Assembly: GCF_030316855.1 (NCBI RefSeq)
Contig: NZ_JASZYR010000003.1
Location: 372,001 to 436,000, forward strand
Direction of reading: 5' to 3'
Source of the DNA: Variovorax sp. J22P240
Lineage (GTDB): Bacteria > Pseudomonadota > Gammaproteobacteria > Burkholderiales > Burkholderiaceae_C
DNA length: 64,000 nt
The translations under genes and the position numbers were made by a program. Positions 6,268 to 15,211 of the stretch are shown here, in pieces (the stretch's first letter is position 1; each line of letters opens with the position of its first letter). Under the pieces are notes generated by a model, which saw only the letters and a list, made by a program, of their open reading frames with translations, ran no database searches and was not told the DNA's origin.

Positions 6268-9240
6268 TCAGGGGCCTCCAAACGCGTAGCGAAGCCCGCC
6301 GCTGAATAGCCAGTTCTTCCAGCCGGCCGTGCCGGTGTTTTGCTGCCAGGCGACGTCCGCGTAGACGGAGAGTCGCTTGCTCACCATCCCGCTCACCCCA
6401 CCACCGACCTGCCAGCCGCTTCCGAACTTGCCGAGTTGGAAGTTGGTGGCTCCGATCACAACGGTCCCGGGGTCGCTCGCGCCATAGAGATAGTTCAGCT
6501 TGAGATAGGGCGTCACGCGCGTACCCGATCCCGTCTCGATCGGACGCGTCAGTCGCGCGCCGACACGCCAAACGCTCTGGCGCTGGTTCCCAAGGCTGGT
6601 ATTGATGCCGTCGGCATCCCTGAAGTCGTCGAACCGGACCTGCTGCCAGACGTACTGGAGTTGAGGCTCGATCTCGAAGCCCGTGGACGCGATGGGGAGG
6701 GGGTAGCCGACCTCGGCCGAGGCCGCATAGGTGCGCCCGTCGGAGTTGGCGACATCGCCGCCGAAATAGGCCGCCGATGTTGTCCTGGACTTGAGATCGC
6801 CCGCGGACAGGATGAAGTCCGCGTACCAACCCTGGCGATCCAGGTAGGTCGCGATCGCCGACAGGGTGCGTGTATCGGCGTTCGTTTCGCTGGCGCCATC
6901 CAGGGGCGCGTCGGGAGACAGCTTCGACTTGCCAAGGCTCAGCGCGCCTCCCACTCGCCATACGCCCGCATCGTCCTTTCTGAGCAGCGCACTGCCGCCC
7001 ACCTGGAAGGCGGTGTAGTCCTGCTTCGCATCGAAGCCGTAGTTGCCAAAGCTGAGGTTCGTCCGGTAGTCGAATGACGAGCCATAGATGCGGGCAAAGC
7101 CCTCGAACTGCCCAAGGGCGCCCATGCGCTCCGAATCGCGAACTTCACCCAGCCTTCGATGCAGGCTGTCCAGGTCCTGCAGGCCGGCATTGAGCATGGC
7201 ACCCGACATCGTCAGGTAGGAAGCGACCTGTGGCGCGACCAGTGGGCGTTCGAAGTCGGAGATGGTCTCGGGCTTGTCGACATCCGGGCGCGGAGGTGGC
7301 GGCAGAGGCGGCAGAGGCGGTTCAGGTGCGGGAGACGGCGGAGGCGGCTCAGGCGCGGGAACCGGGGGAGGCGGTGCCGGTGGGGGCGGAGGGGGGCCGG
7401 GCGGTGGTGGCGGCGGTGGCGGCGGTGGCGGCTCCGGAATGCTGCTCCCAATCGGCCGCGTGAGCCGGTAGTCCCAGTAGCCAGTCGGATTCCCGACAAG
7501 ACTCTGCGATGGCGCTGCCGCGCCGTTCTGCGAGCCCGGTCCAAAGGGGTAAAGCCTGTATTGGTAGGGTGTGCCGCCCGTCACGTACCCATGCTCCAGA
7601 AGGAAAGTGGTCGGTGTCGAACTTCCGGCGACCTGGATGATGGAGACGCCGGTGTCCGGCAAGACGTCGTCCACGCTTTCTGCGCCGAGCACGTTCCGCG
7701 TGACGCGGCTTCCCGCAACGCGATTGGCCGCATCGATCAGGGCCTGACGGGTCGCCGGAGAAGGATCGATCAGCGTAGCGAAGTTGACCAGCGTGGCGCC
7801 GCTCGCATTGCCGCGCACGAGAAGCCGATCGGTGATCTGCGCCGAGATCGGGCCTTGAAGTTCCTCATCGAGCAGCGCACCCATCAACAGCTTGCTCCCG
7901 ACGCCGCCCTGGTAGTTGCCGGAAACGAGCAGCACATTGCCGAACTGCAGTCCTCCGGTCATGGCGATCACGCCTTTGTTCACCATCGAGCCATCCAACT
8001 GCACGATGGACGGCAGCGTGGCGTCCGGATAGGCAAAGCCCCTTCCGACGTAGACGTACCCATTGTTGGTGAGCGCACCGGTCAGCCGGCTGTCGTAGGC
8101 CGCGAGCGATGCCAGAGGTCCGACCGTGATGGTGTCTGCGATCAGCACTGCTCCTGCGTTGCCTGGCGCCCCGATGGCGAGCACGCCGGTGCTGACCGTG
8201 CTTGTCTTTGCCTCGGTCCTTCCGAGCAGCGTCCAGCGATCCCCGACCATGTCGAGGGCTCCGAAGCTGAGGAAGTCGTTGCGTGCCGAGCCGGCGCCCT
8301 GAAAAATGACGCGGCTCGTGCCGCCACCGAGAGCAGGCCCATCGAGCAAGCCGCCCGTCTGCATCGTCAGCTTGCCATTGCCCGTTTCGAACCAGACGGA
8401 CGCGGTGCCCCCTCTGATCGTGCCGGCCGTCGTGATGTCGGCAGAGCCGTTTCGCGTGTGGACACCGTACGTCGCCCCGCTGATCAATGCGCCCGCCGCG
8501 TTGACGAGCTGACCGCCGGTGCTGAAGTCCACGCCGATGCCGCCACTGGCTTGAACCGTGCCGGTATTGCTCATCGTCTGCGAGCCATTGACGAACTGCA
8601 CGCCGTAGGCCGTGCCGCTCACCCGTGCGCCCGCGGTATTCTGGAAGTTGAGGTTGCCGCCTTCCAGTCGCACACCGGCGCCATTGCTGGCCGTGATGGT
8701 TCCGCTGTTGGTCGCGGCATCGTTCGCGTTGAGGAGGTAGATGCCATGGGTGCCGCCGGCGATCAGGCCTCCCGCCTCGTTGGTCACGGTTCCTCCCGCC
8801 CGGAACTGAACACCGGGGCCCACCGAGGCATTGATCGATCCGTAGTTGTCCAGCGCGCCTTGCGCGTTGACGATGGTCAGCCCGCCGCCGACCCCGCTGA
8901 CCGAGCCAGCGACCTGATTCGCCAGCCGGGTACCTGCTTGCAGATACACGGCGTAGGTGTTGGCGTCGAGACTCGTCAGGCTCCCGTTGTTGTTGACTTG
9001 CCAGGCTCGGTTCTGTCCGAACAGTGCCTGCCCACTGTTCACGCTCACCGTGGTGTTCGGCAGCACATTGACGAACTGGCTGCTGTTCGGGTTGTTCTGG
9101 CTGTCGAGCTGAACGGTGCTCGTGTAGCTTCCGCTCACGGTGACATCCGCGAACGTCGATCCCGCAGAACAGGCAAGCATCGCCGCGGCTATCGCCACCG
9201 CTCTCCGAGGGAATGCGTCTACCGGCTGAAGCATGGGCAT
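6268..9240 (-). CDS. Autotransporter with proline-rich hinge and C-terminal beta-barrel
   Basis: Type V secreted surface protein of 990 aa. It has a signal peptide (about residues 1-31, ending FADV), a glycine/asparagine-rich passenger of about 560 residues made of short repeats (SGTAYGVQFVNGS, SGATYGVHTRNGS) consistent with a beta-helix, a hinge of about 50 residues that is almost all proline with a few Ala, Gly, Glu and Ser (about 7270-7440), and a C-terminal autotransporter barrel of about 300 residues. Its end is unusual: RYAFGGP, not the usual terminal aromatic. An ATG two codons downstream is an alternative start. No catalytic motif is visible in the passenger; adhesion is a guess. Confidence 0.92.
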   Translation of the reverse strand: MPMLQPVDAFPRRAVAIAAAMLACSAGSTFADVTVSGSYTSTVQLDSQNNPNSSQFVNVLPNTTVSVNSGQALFGQNRAWQVNNNGSLTSLDANTYAVYLQAGTRLANQVAGSVSGVGGGLTIVNAQGALDNYGSINASVGPGVQFRAGGTVTNEAGGLIAGGTHGIYLLNANDAATNSGTITASNGAGVRLEGGNLNFQNTAGARVSGTAYGVQFVNGSQTMSNTGTVQASGGIGVDFSTGGQLVNAAGALISGATYGVHTRNGSADITTAGTIRGGTASVWFETGNGKLTMQTGGLLDGPALGGGTSRVIFQGAGSARNDFLSFGALDMVGDRWTLLGRTEAKTSTVSTGVLAIGAPGNAGAVLIADTITVGPLASLAAYDSRLTGALTNNGYVYVGRGFAYPDATLPSIVQLDGSMVNKGVIAMTGGLQFGNVLLVSGNYQGGVGSKLLMGALLDEELQGPISAQITDRLLVRGNASGATLVNFATLIDPSPATRQALIDAANRVAGSRVTRNVLGAESVDDVLPDTGVSIIQVAGSSTPTTFLLEHGYVTGGTPYQYRLYPFGPGSQNGAAAPSQSLVGNPTGYWDYRLTRPIGSSIPEPPPPPPPPPPPGPPPPPPAPPPPVPAPEPPPPSPAPEPPLPPLPPPPRPDVDKPETISDFERPLVAPQVASYLTMSGAMLNAGLQDLDSLHRRLGEVRDSERMGALGQFEGFARIYGSSFDYRTNLSFGNYGFDAKQDYTAFQVGGSALLRKDDAGVWRVGGALSLGKSKLSPDAPLDGASETNADTRTLSAIATYLDRQGWYADFILSAGDLKSRTTSAAYFGGDVANSDGRTYAASAEVGYPLPIASTGFEIEPQLQYVWQQVRFDDFRDADGINTSLGNQRQSVWRVGARLTRPIETGSGTRVTPYLKLNYLYGASDPGTVVIGATNFQLGKFGSGWQVGGGVSGMVSKRLSVYADVAWQQNTGTAGWKNWLFSGGLRYAFGGP

Positions 9241-9318
9241 GCCTTTCTGGTCGAGCGCCCCATCCTAGCGACGGGCCTCGACGAGGTCACCCGGTAGCGT
9301 GGCGATTTAACGTCACCT

Positions 9319-9933
9319 CTAGGCCAGTTCGCGAGCCTCCAACTCCAGGGCCAGCGCGGCCGCATCGGTGAACTCGTACGCCTGCAGACCGGCGCGCAAC
9401 GCACCGACCACATTGGCTTCGACATCGTCGATGAACAGCGTCTCGCCGGGCGACACGCTCAATGCCTCCACGCAGCGCAGATAAGCCTGCGGCGCTGGCT
9501 TCGTCGCGCCGAACGAGGCCGTGGCGTGGATCGTGTCGCCGAACAGCGCCGCCACTTCGGGGCAGAGCCTGTCCATGTGCAGGGCGAGCAGGCGGCAGTT
9601 GTTGGTGAGGATCGCGATCCTGCAGCGCGTGGAGACAGTCCGCGCCATCCCGAGCACCTCCGCATCCAGCGTCATGGCCGCACGCCGCGCGTCCAGCCAG
9701 GCGTCGAGCGTCACGGGGCTTCCCAGGAGCCGGCCCAACTCGTCGAGGTAGTCCTCATCGCCGATCAGGCCCGCGTCCGCGCGTGACTCCAGTCCGGTTC
9801 CCCAGATGGCATGGCGCACCGCTTCGGTGCTCTGGAGCGTCGACGAGGCCAGACGGTCGACGCGCACCGACCGGTCGTAGTGGCAGAGCACGCCATCCAG
9901 GTCGAACAGCACCAGGGAGATCGATGCAGTCAT
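9319..9933 (-). CDS. HAD-superfamily hydrolase (YihX-like phosphatase)
   Basis: Cytoplasmic phosphatase-like protein of 204 aa. Motif I DLDGVLCH gives the nucleophile Asp and acid/base Asp, motif II is in ILTNNCR, motif III lysine is in FGATKPAP, and motif IV is FIDDVEAN. The helical cap between motifs I and II is of subclass I type. The substrate cannot be told from sequence; sugar phosphates are typical. It follows a small secreted protein and a CoA ligase on the same strand and may be transcribed with them. Confidence 0.9.
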   Translation of the reverse strand: MTASISLVLFDLDGVLCHYDRSVRVDRLASSTLQSTEAVRHAIWGTGLESRADAGLIGDEDYLDELGRLLGSPVTLDAWLDARRAAMTLDAEVLGMARTVSTRCRIAILTNNCRLLALHMDRLCPEVAALFGDTIHATASFGATKPAPQAYLRCVEALSVSPGETLFIDDVEANVVGALRAGLQAYEFTDAAALALELEARELA

Positions 9934-9969
9934 GAGCCCGTCCGGCCTGGCCTCTGGCTGGCTTCGACC

Positions 9970-10389
9970 CTAGCCGGCAGTGGCGCGGCAGGCTGCGCGA
10001 ATGATGCGGTTCGTGGGATTGGGCTCGACGTCGAGGAAGCGCATGGGCCGGCGATCGTTCGCGTAGTCGGTGACCTTGTGCGGCTGCCCTTGCCACAGCG
10101 GCACCGGGTAGAAGGCCGCGAAGAGGTACTCGGCCTTGCGCGCACGGCAGTCGAAGACGACCTGCGACTCGTACGAGCGGTAGGGCACCTTCTCCCAGTT
10201 GAGCCTTTCCGTTGCCCGACTCACGCGCACGTTCATGGTCTTCTGCGCGCCGTGGGTCTGGATCGCGACCGGGTCGACCTCCACCGTATCCACGGATGCA
10301 TCGCGCGGATTGCCTGTCACGGTGAACCAAACGGTCTGAGCCTCAACCTGGCACCCCACGAGGCCAAGCAACACGAGCCACCTTCTCAC
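9970..10389 (-). CDS. Small secreted hypothetical protein
   Basis: 139-aa protein not recognised. The proposed GTG start at 10389 has a good ribosome site (AAAGGA) and a short hydrophobic signal peptide (RRWLVLLGLVGCQVEAQ) directly after it. The mature part starts TVWFTVTGNPRDASVDTVEVDP and contains a single C (VVFDCRARKAEYLF) plus a C near the end. The pattern resembles the surface-adhesin-protein-E-like small secreted proteins common in Burkholderiales, but this is a weak resemblance. It lies 65 bases after the CoA ligase and 36 bases before the HAD gene. Confidence 0.75.
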   Translation of the reverse strand: MRRWLVLLGLVGCQVEAQTVWFTVTGNPRDASVDTVEVDPVAIQTHGAQKTMNVRVSRATERLNWEKVPYRSYESQVVFDCRARKAEYLFAAFYPVPLWQGQPHKVTDYANDRRPMRFLDVEPNPTNRIIRAACRATAG

Positions 10390-10454
10390 GTCGAATCCTT
10401 TTAGCTGGCGATCTTTTTCGATTCTAGCCAGCGGTCGACGCGCACCGCGCCCCT

Positions 10455-12263
10455 TCAGTCGACCCGCACGACCTCCGGATCGCCGGCGCCATGCAGCCGC
10501 TCGACCTCCGGCGCGCGCCGCGCCAGCACGGCCCGCTGGTTGACGTAGCCCTTGTCGGTGATCTCTCCCGCATCGATATCCGGCGGTGCGGAAAGCACCA
10601 GCGCCCGGACGGGGCATTGCGACGAGCCGCCGCCCGCGTCTCGCAACTCTCGCATCACACGCTGCAGCGCGGCGTGCCATTCTTCGCGCGGCCGCGACCC
10701 GCCTTGCGGGCTCGGAAAGACCAGCATGCCGATCTCATCGCGGTCGTGGCCGGTGATCACGATGTCCTGCGCCAGCGGCGCGAGCCGCGAGACCAGATCG
10801 ACGCGCAGCGTGCCCACCGACACCCACGTGCCGCTCGTGAGCTTGAAGTCTTCCGCCACGCGGCCGTGGAACATCACGCCGCGTTCGGGCCGCTGCGTGT
10901 CCGCCAGAAAGCCCGCATCGCCGATCCGGTAGTAGCCCTCGTCGTCGAAGGCCGCCGACGTTTCACGTGGCGCATTGCGATAGCCGGGAAACACCGACAC
11001 GCCCTTGACCCGCATCTCCAGCTTGTCGCCGTTGGGCACGAACTTCAGCTCCAGCCCAGGCAGGGGCGCACCGATGCAGCCCGCGCCATCGAACCGCCAA
11101 TGGGCCGTGGTGATGGCCGGCGAGGTCTCGGTTGCGCCCCAGGATGTCGTGAGCCACAGCGGCCGCTCGGGGCGCGCACGCCGGGCGACGGCCTCCAGCC
11201 GCTGCCAGGTCGAAGGCGCCAGAGCCGCGGCTGCATAGAAGGCCAGCCGCAAGCGCGACATGACCTCTGCAGCCAACGCATCGTCCGCTTCGAGGAAAGG
11301 CAGCAGCATGTCGTAGCCCCGCGGCACGTTGAACAGCAGCGTCGGTCGCACCTCGCGCAGATTGCGCACCGTCTTCTCGATCAGCCCCGGCGCCGGCCGC
11401 CCCTCGTCGATATAGAGCGCGCCACCATGGCACAGCACCATGTTGAAGTTGTGGTTCGCGCCGAAGGTGTGGCTCCAGGGCAGCCAGTCGACCAGCACCG
11501 GCTTCTCCTCGTCGAGGAAGCGCCAGGTCTGGGCCATCATCTGCTGGTTGGCGCACAGCATGCGGTGCGTGTTGATCACCACCTTCGGCTTGCCGGTGGA
11601 GCCGGAGGTCAGCAGGTACTTGGCATGGTCGTCGGGGAGGATCGCCTCGAAGGCCTGCATGACGGCCGGCGTCTCTTCCGTCTGCATCAAGGGGTCGAAG
11701 GGCAAGGCGCCGGTGTGCGTGTCGGCATGGCGGCTGAACACCTTCACCGCATCGACATCGCAGCCGGACAGTGCCGGCCCGTACACGTTGGCGTCCGACG
11801 CGTAGATCAACGCCGGATCGAGCGTGCGCAAAATGCCGTGCAGCCGCGTCGGGTCCTTCGCCATGCGCGAGTACGCACTGGACAGCGAACACGCCGTGCG
11901 GCCGATGTGCATCGTCGCGAGCATCAGCACCGCATGGTCGATCGCGTTGTCCGACAGGATCACCACCGGCCGGTGCTTCGCAATGCCCATGTCGAGCAGG
12001 CTCTGCGCCACCGCGCCCACGGCACGGCGCAATGCGCGGTAATCGAGTTGACGCCATCCTTCGCCGCTGTCGTCGCGCTCTGCCAGCGCCAGCGCGTCGG
12101 GCGTTTCACGTGCCCAGCGCTCCAGCCACTCGCCGATGCAGCGCGCGTAGGGCTTGAGCGCGACCGGCGAACGCAGCGCGAAGGAGCCGTCGTCGAAATC
12201 GATACGGACCGTGCGTGGCGGTGCGAGCTGGCTTTCGTCTTCGAAGAAGCCGGGAGTGGTCAT
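10455..12263 (-). CDS. Feruloyl-CoA synthase-like acyl-CoA ligase
   Basis: ANL-superfamily AMP-forming ligase of 602 aa that would activate a carboxylic acid to its CoA thioester. It has the ATP loop LLTSGSTGKPKVV, the WGATETSPAI substrate-site motif, YYRIGDAGFL (A8 region), and the catalytic lysine context GEITDKGYVNQRA, which is typical of feruloyl-CoA synthases rather than acetyl-CoA synthetases. The ATG at 12263 has the ribosome site CAGGAGA. Its partners upstream are a carnitine-dehydrogenase-like enzyme and a beta-keto acid cleavage enzyme, and no vanillin-forming hydratase is nearby, so the true substrate may not be ferulate. Confidence 0.85.
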   Translation of the reverse strand: MTTPGFFEDESQLAPPRTVRIDFDDGSFALRSPVALKPYARCIGEWLERWARETPDALALAERDDSGEGWRQLDYRALRRAVGAVAQSLLDMGIAKHRPVVILSDNAIDHAVLMLATMHIGRTACSLSSAYSRMAKDPTRLHGILRTLDPALIYASDANVYGPALSGCDVDAVKVFSRHADTHTGALPFDPLMQTEETPAVMQAFEAILPDDHAKYLLTSGSTGKPKVVINTHRMLCANQQMMAQTWRFLDEEKPVLVDWLPWSHTFGANHNFNMVLCHGGALYIDEGRPAPGLIEKTVRNLREVRPTLLFNVPRGYDMLLPFLEADDALAAEVMSRLRLAFYAAAALAPSTWQRLEAVARRARPERPLWLTTSWGATETSPAITTAHWRFDGAGCIGAPLPGLELKFVPNGDKLEMRVKGVSVFPGYRNAPRETSAAFDDEGYYRIGDAGFLADTQRPERGVMFHGRVAEDFKLTSGTWVSVGTLRVDLVSRLAPLAQDIVITGHDRDEIGMLVFPSPQGGSRPREEWHAALQRVMRELRDAGGGSSQCPVRALVLSAPPDIDAGEITDKGYVNQRAVLARRAPEVERLHGAGDPEVVRVD

Positions 12264-12318
12264 GCACTTGTCTCCTGAGATGGTCGGCCGTGCGAAGCGC
12301 AAGGCCAGCCGTCCGTTG

Positions 12319-13269
12319 TCATTCGAGTGTGCCGCTGGTCGTCTTGTCGTGAATCAGGTTCAACAGCAGGGTGTCGCGGGTCGATTCCAGTTCGCCGATG
12401 CGTCGTGCGCCGAGTTCCGCTGCTACGCCTTCAACAACCCGCTGCTTGAGCTCGGCGGTCATCGTCGGCGCACCGAGGTCGCGCCACCAGTCCTCGATCG
12501 GCCCGCCCAGATGGTCCAGCACGTGCGCAATGCCGCCCGCGCCACCCGACAGATGCAGGTTCATGAACGGCCCCATCAGCGCCCAGCGCAAGCCCGGCCC
12601 GTGCGCGATCGCCGTGTCGATATCTGCCACGGACGCCACTCCCTGGTCCACCAAATGGAAAGCCTCGCGCCACAGCGCCGCCTGCAGCCTGTTTGCGATG
12701 TGGCCCTTGACCTCGCGCTTCACGTGGATCGGTCGCTTGCCGATCGCGCTGTAGAAGGCCATCGTGCGCTCGATGGTGTCAGCCGATGTGTGCTCGCCGC
12801 CCACTACCTCCACCAACGGAATCAGGTGCGGCGGATTGAAGGGGTGCCCGAGCACCACGCCCTCCGGGTGACGGCATGCGGACTGCACGCCGGTGATCGC
12901 CAGCCCCGAGGAGCTGGAGGCGAGCAGCGTGCGCGGCGCCGCTGCCGCGTCCATGCGGCGGAACAGTTCGATCTTGATGTCGATGCGCTCCGGCCCGTTC
13001 TCCTGCACGAAGTCGGCAGCGGCCACCGCGTCTTCGAGCCGGTCGTGAAAGTGCAGCCGCTCCACCGATGCACCCTCGGCCAGCCCGAAGCGCTCCATCG
13101 TCGGCCAGTGCTGCGCGACGGCCGCACGCAGCCGCGCTTCCGCGCCGGGCGAGGGATCGGTGGCATCCACATCCAGGCCCCGTGCGAGGAAGTACGCCGC
13201 CCAGCTCGCACCGATCACGCCGGTGGCGACGACCGCCACGCGCTTCACCGGATCTGCCGCCGCGCTCAT
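12319..13269 (-). CDS. L-carnitine dehydrogenase-like 3-hydroxyacyl dehydrogenase
   Basis: NAD-dependent dehydrogenase of 316 aa in the 3-hydroxyacyl-CoA/L-carnitine dehydrogenase family, expected to oxidise a beta-hydroxy acid (3-hydroxy to 3-keto). The Rossmann motif is VVATGVIGASW; the usual first Gly of GxGxxG is Ala here. The family pattern continues with ENGPERIDIKIELFRRMD, SSSSGLAITG, GHPFNPPHLIPLVEVVGG (catalytic His region) and a C-terminal helical domain (KGHIANRLQAALWREAFHLV). The ATG overlaps the stop of the upstream BKACE gene by one base, so translation is coupled. Together they match the dehydrogenation-cleavage pair used in carnitine breakdown. Confidence 0.85.
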   Translation of the reverse strand: MSAAADPVKRVAVVATGVIGASWAAYFLARGLDVDATDPSPGAEARLRAAVAQHWPTMERFGLAEGASVERLHFHDRLEDAVAAADFVQENGPERIDIKIELFRRMDAAAAPRTLLASSSSGLAITGVQSACRHPEGVVLGHPFNPPHLIPLVEVVGGEHTSADTIERTMAFYSAIGKRPIHVKREVKGHIANRLQAALWREAFHLVDQGVASVADIDTAIAHGPGLRWALMGPFMNLHLSGGAGGIAHVLDHLGGPIEDWWRDLGAPTMTAELKQRVVEGVAAELGARRIGELESTRDTLLLNLIHDKTTSGTLE

Positions 13270-14207
13270 CACTGCCCTCGCCGCGATGCGGCGGGCGCGA
13301 ACTCGGGCACCGGCAAGCCACGGCGCGGCAGGCCCATCATCTCGCGTGCCTCCGCAGGGGTCGCGGGCTCCATGTCCATCTCGCGAATGACCCGCACGAT
13401 GCGTTCGGTCAATTGCAGGTTGGTCGCCAGCTCGCCCTGCCGGTAGTAGAGGTTGTCTTCCAGCCCCACGCGCGCATGGCCGCCGAGCAGCAGCGCGCTG
13501 ATGTTCGCCTCCAGCTGCGAAGGGCCGATGCCGCTCACGCAGAAGATCGCGCCCTTGGGCAGCGTGTCCACCATCATCTGCAGATGGCGCGGCGAGAAGG
13601 GCATCGCGTTCTGGAAGTTGCGATGCACGTTCATCACCAGGTTGATGAAGTAGGGCTCCTCGTCCAGCCCCTCGTTGATCAGCGTGGTCGTGTCCTGCAG
13701 GATGTGCGCGGGGCTGAACACCTCCCACTCGGGCTTGATGCCGCGCGCCTTCATGCCGGCGGCCAGCTCGCGGCCCTTGCCGAGCGGCGTGTCCATCAGG
13801 ATGTCGCGGCCTTCGAAAGAGAGGTTGAGCGTGGTCGCGTCCAGCGTGCACATCTCGGCGCCTGCATCCATGCCCTTGATGCGCTCCTCCCACGCAATCT
13901 CCCAGCGGTTGCCCGGCAGCGGCTTGACCATGTCGCCGTGCACGCCACCACCCGTGGAGTTGTTGATCACGATGTCGCAGCCCGCCGCGCGGATGCGCGT
14001 GTTGATGTCGCGGTAGACGTCGGCATTGCACGTTGCGCCATCGTCGGGCCGGCGCGCGTGGATCGCGGCCACGCTGGCGCCGGCGTTCCAGCAGCGCACC
14101 ACGTCTTCGGCGATCTCGGCGGGTTGCGTGGGGAGATGGGGGTTCTGCGATTTGTGCGCCATCCCGCCCGTAGGGGCAATGGTCACGATCACCTTGCGCT
14201 TCGACAT
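13269..14207 (-). CDS. Beta-keto acid cleavage enzyme (BKACE, DUF849)
   Basis: TIM-barrel metal enzyme of 312 aa that condenses a beta-keto acid with acetyl-CoA and splits it into acetoacetate or acetoacetyl-CoA plus a new product. Markers include the N-terminal [24 protein letters not shown], the metal-binding HARRPDDG region, NNSTGGG, and the C-terminal [10 protein letters not shown] motif. Known members act on 3-keto-5-aminohexanoate or dehydrocarnitine. The pairing with a carnitine-dehydrogenase-like gene favours dehydrocarnitine or a similar beta-keto acid. The ATG has an AGGAGA ribosome site and lies divergent from a Crp/Fnr regulator. Confidence 0.92.
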   Translation of the reverse strand: MSKRKVIVTIAPTGGMAHKSQNPHLPTQPAEIAEDVVRCWNAGASVAAIHARRPDDGATCNADVYRDINTRIRAAGCDIVINNSTGGGVHGDMVKPLPGNRWEIAWEERIKGMDAGAEMCTLDATTLNLSFEGRDILMDTPLGKGRELAAGMKARGIKPEWEVFSPAHILQDTTTLINEGLDEEPYFINLVMNVHRNFQNAMPFSPRHLQMMVDTLPKGAIFCVSGIGPSQLEANISALLLGGHARVGLEDNLYYRQGELATNLQLTERIVRVIREMDMEPATPAEAREMMGLPRRGLPVPEFAPAASRRGQ

Positions 14208-14311
14208 GAGGTTTCTCCTGTGAACAGCGCGCTATTATTTTTGGCTGCCCGCGCCGAGGCAGTCATCGCGACGACATTTGAGATCAGGGTTTACGAGGCG
14301 CTGGAGCGTTC

Positions 14312-15010
14312 ATGCATCACGACAACAAAAAATCCCTGTCCCTTTCGATCCCCGCGCTGCTGGAGCTGTCCGGCTGGTTTCCGCAACTGGAGCGCGAGGC
14401 GCAGGCGCGCGTGCTCGATGACATGCGCGAGCAACGCGTCGCTGCCGGCGCCGCGCTGTGCCGCCGCGGCGAGACCCCGATGCATTGGTACGGCACGCTG
14501 GAGGGGCTGCTCAAATGGTCGCTCACGTCTGACGACGGCCGTTCCGTCACCTTCGGCGGCCTGTCGGTCGGCAGCTGGTTCGGCGAGGGGACGCTGCTGC
14601 GCGCCGTGCCGCGCACCGCCGACATCATCGCGCTGCGGGACAGCCGCGTCGCGGTGCTGCCCATCGACACCTTCGAGTGGCTGCACAGCACGCAGATGAG
14701 CTTCAATCACTTCCTGCTCGTGCAGATCAACGAGCGGCTGCACTGGTTCATGGGCAACTACGCGGCGCAGCGGCTGCTCGATACCGACAGCCAGGTGGCG
14801 CGGGCTCTGGCGGGGCTCTTTCATCCGTGGCTGCACCCGCTCGGGCAGACGCACCTGGAGACCTCGCAGGAGGAGATCGCGAATCTGTCGGGGCTGTCGC
14901 GGCAGCGGTGCAATGCGGCGCTGAATCGGTTGAAGGAGGCGGGGCTGTTGAGGATCGAGTACGGGGGGATTACCGTGATTGATCTGGAGGGGTTGCGAAG
15001 GCATCTATGA
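14312..15010 (+). CDS. Crp/Fnr-family transcription regulator (no iron-sulfur cysteines)
   Basis: Regulator of 232 aa with an N-terminal cyclic-nucleotide-binding-like beta-roll (residues about 20-140, with FGGLSVGSWFGEGTLL) and a C-terminal winged HTH (HLETSQEEIANLSGLSRQRCNAALNRLKEAGLL). It lacks the N-terminal cysteine cluster of FNR, so it should not sense oxygen through an Fe-S centre. The effector is unknown. Being divergent from the BKACE operon 105 bases away, it is the likely regulator of that operon. Confidence 0.9.
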   Translation: MHHDNKKSLSLSIPALLELSGWFPQLEREAQARVLDDMREQRVAAGAALCRRGETPMHWYGTLEGLLKWSLTSDDGRSVTFGGLSVGSWFGEGTLLRAVPRTADIIALRDSRVAVLPIDTFEWLHSTQMSFNHFLLVQINERLHWFMGNYAAQRLLDTDSQVARALAGLFHPWLHPLGQTHLETSQEEIANLSGLSRQRCNAALNRLKEAGLLRIEYGGITVIDLEGLRRHL

Positions 15011-15052
15011 CTGCTTCCTCGTCACGACCAGTCATAGGAGCCTTCGCCCGAG

Positions 15053-15211
15053 CTATATCTTTCCCATCAACAGCAATACGACCACGACCAGCAACACCAG
15101 CCCGATGCCGCCGCTGGGGCCGTAGCCCCATGTCCGACTGTGAGGCCAGGTTGGCACTGCGCTCACCAGCATCAGGATCACGACGATCAGCAGAATTGTT
15201 CCCAAGGTCAT
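15053..15211 (-). CDS. DUF3309 family membrane peptide
   Basis: 52-aa peptide with two hydrophobic stretches (TILLIVVILMLVSAVP, and VLLVVVVLLLMG) separated by the conserved WPHSRTWGYGPSGG segment typical of DUF3309. Its function is unknown; such peptides are often found near stress and envelope genes in proteobacteria. The start codon overlaps the stop of the upstream desaturase in an ATGA arrangement, so it is translated by coupling. It is too short for most gene callers, but the conserved middle segment supports it. Confidence 0.85.
   Translation of the reverse strand: MTLGTILLIVVILMLVSAVPTWPHSRTWGYGPSGGIGLVLLVVVVLLLMGKI

Noticed and set aside
7159..9297. Long plus-strand open frame opposite the autotransporter
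   Set aside because: Antisense of the autotransporter passenger. No ribosome site and arginine-rich composition typical of shadows.
10491..12278. 595-codon plus-strand open frame opposite the CoA ligase
   Set aside because: Antisense to an ANL ligase with a full motif set; low-complexity His/Arg/Gln composition.
12319..14031. A single 570-codon frame joining the dehydrogenase to sequence inside the BKACE gene
   Set aside because: The upstream half is an out-of-frame read of BKACE. The true dehydrogenase start is the ATG at 13269, which overlaps the BKACE stop.
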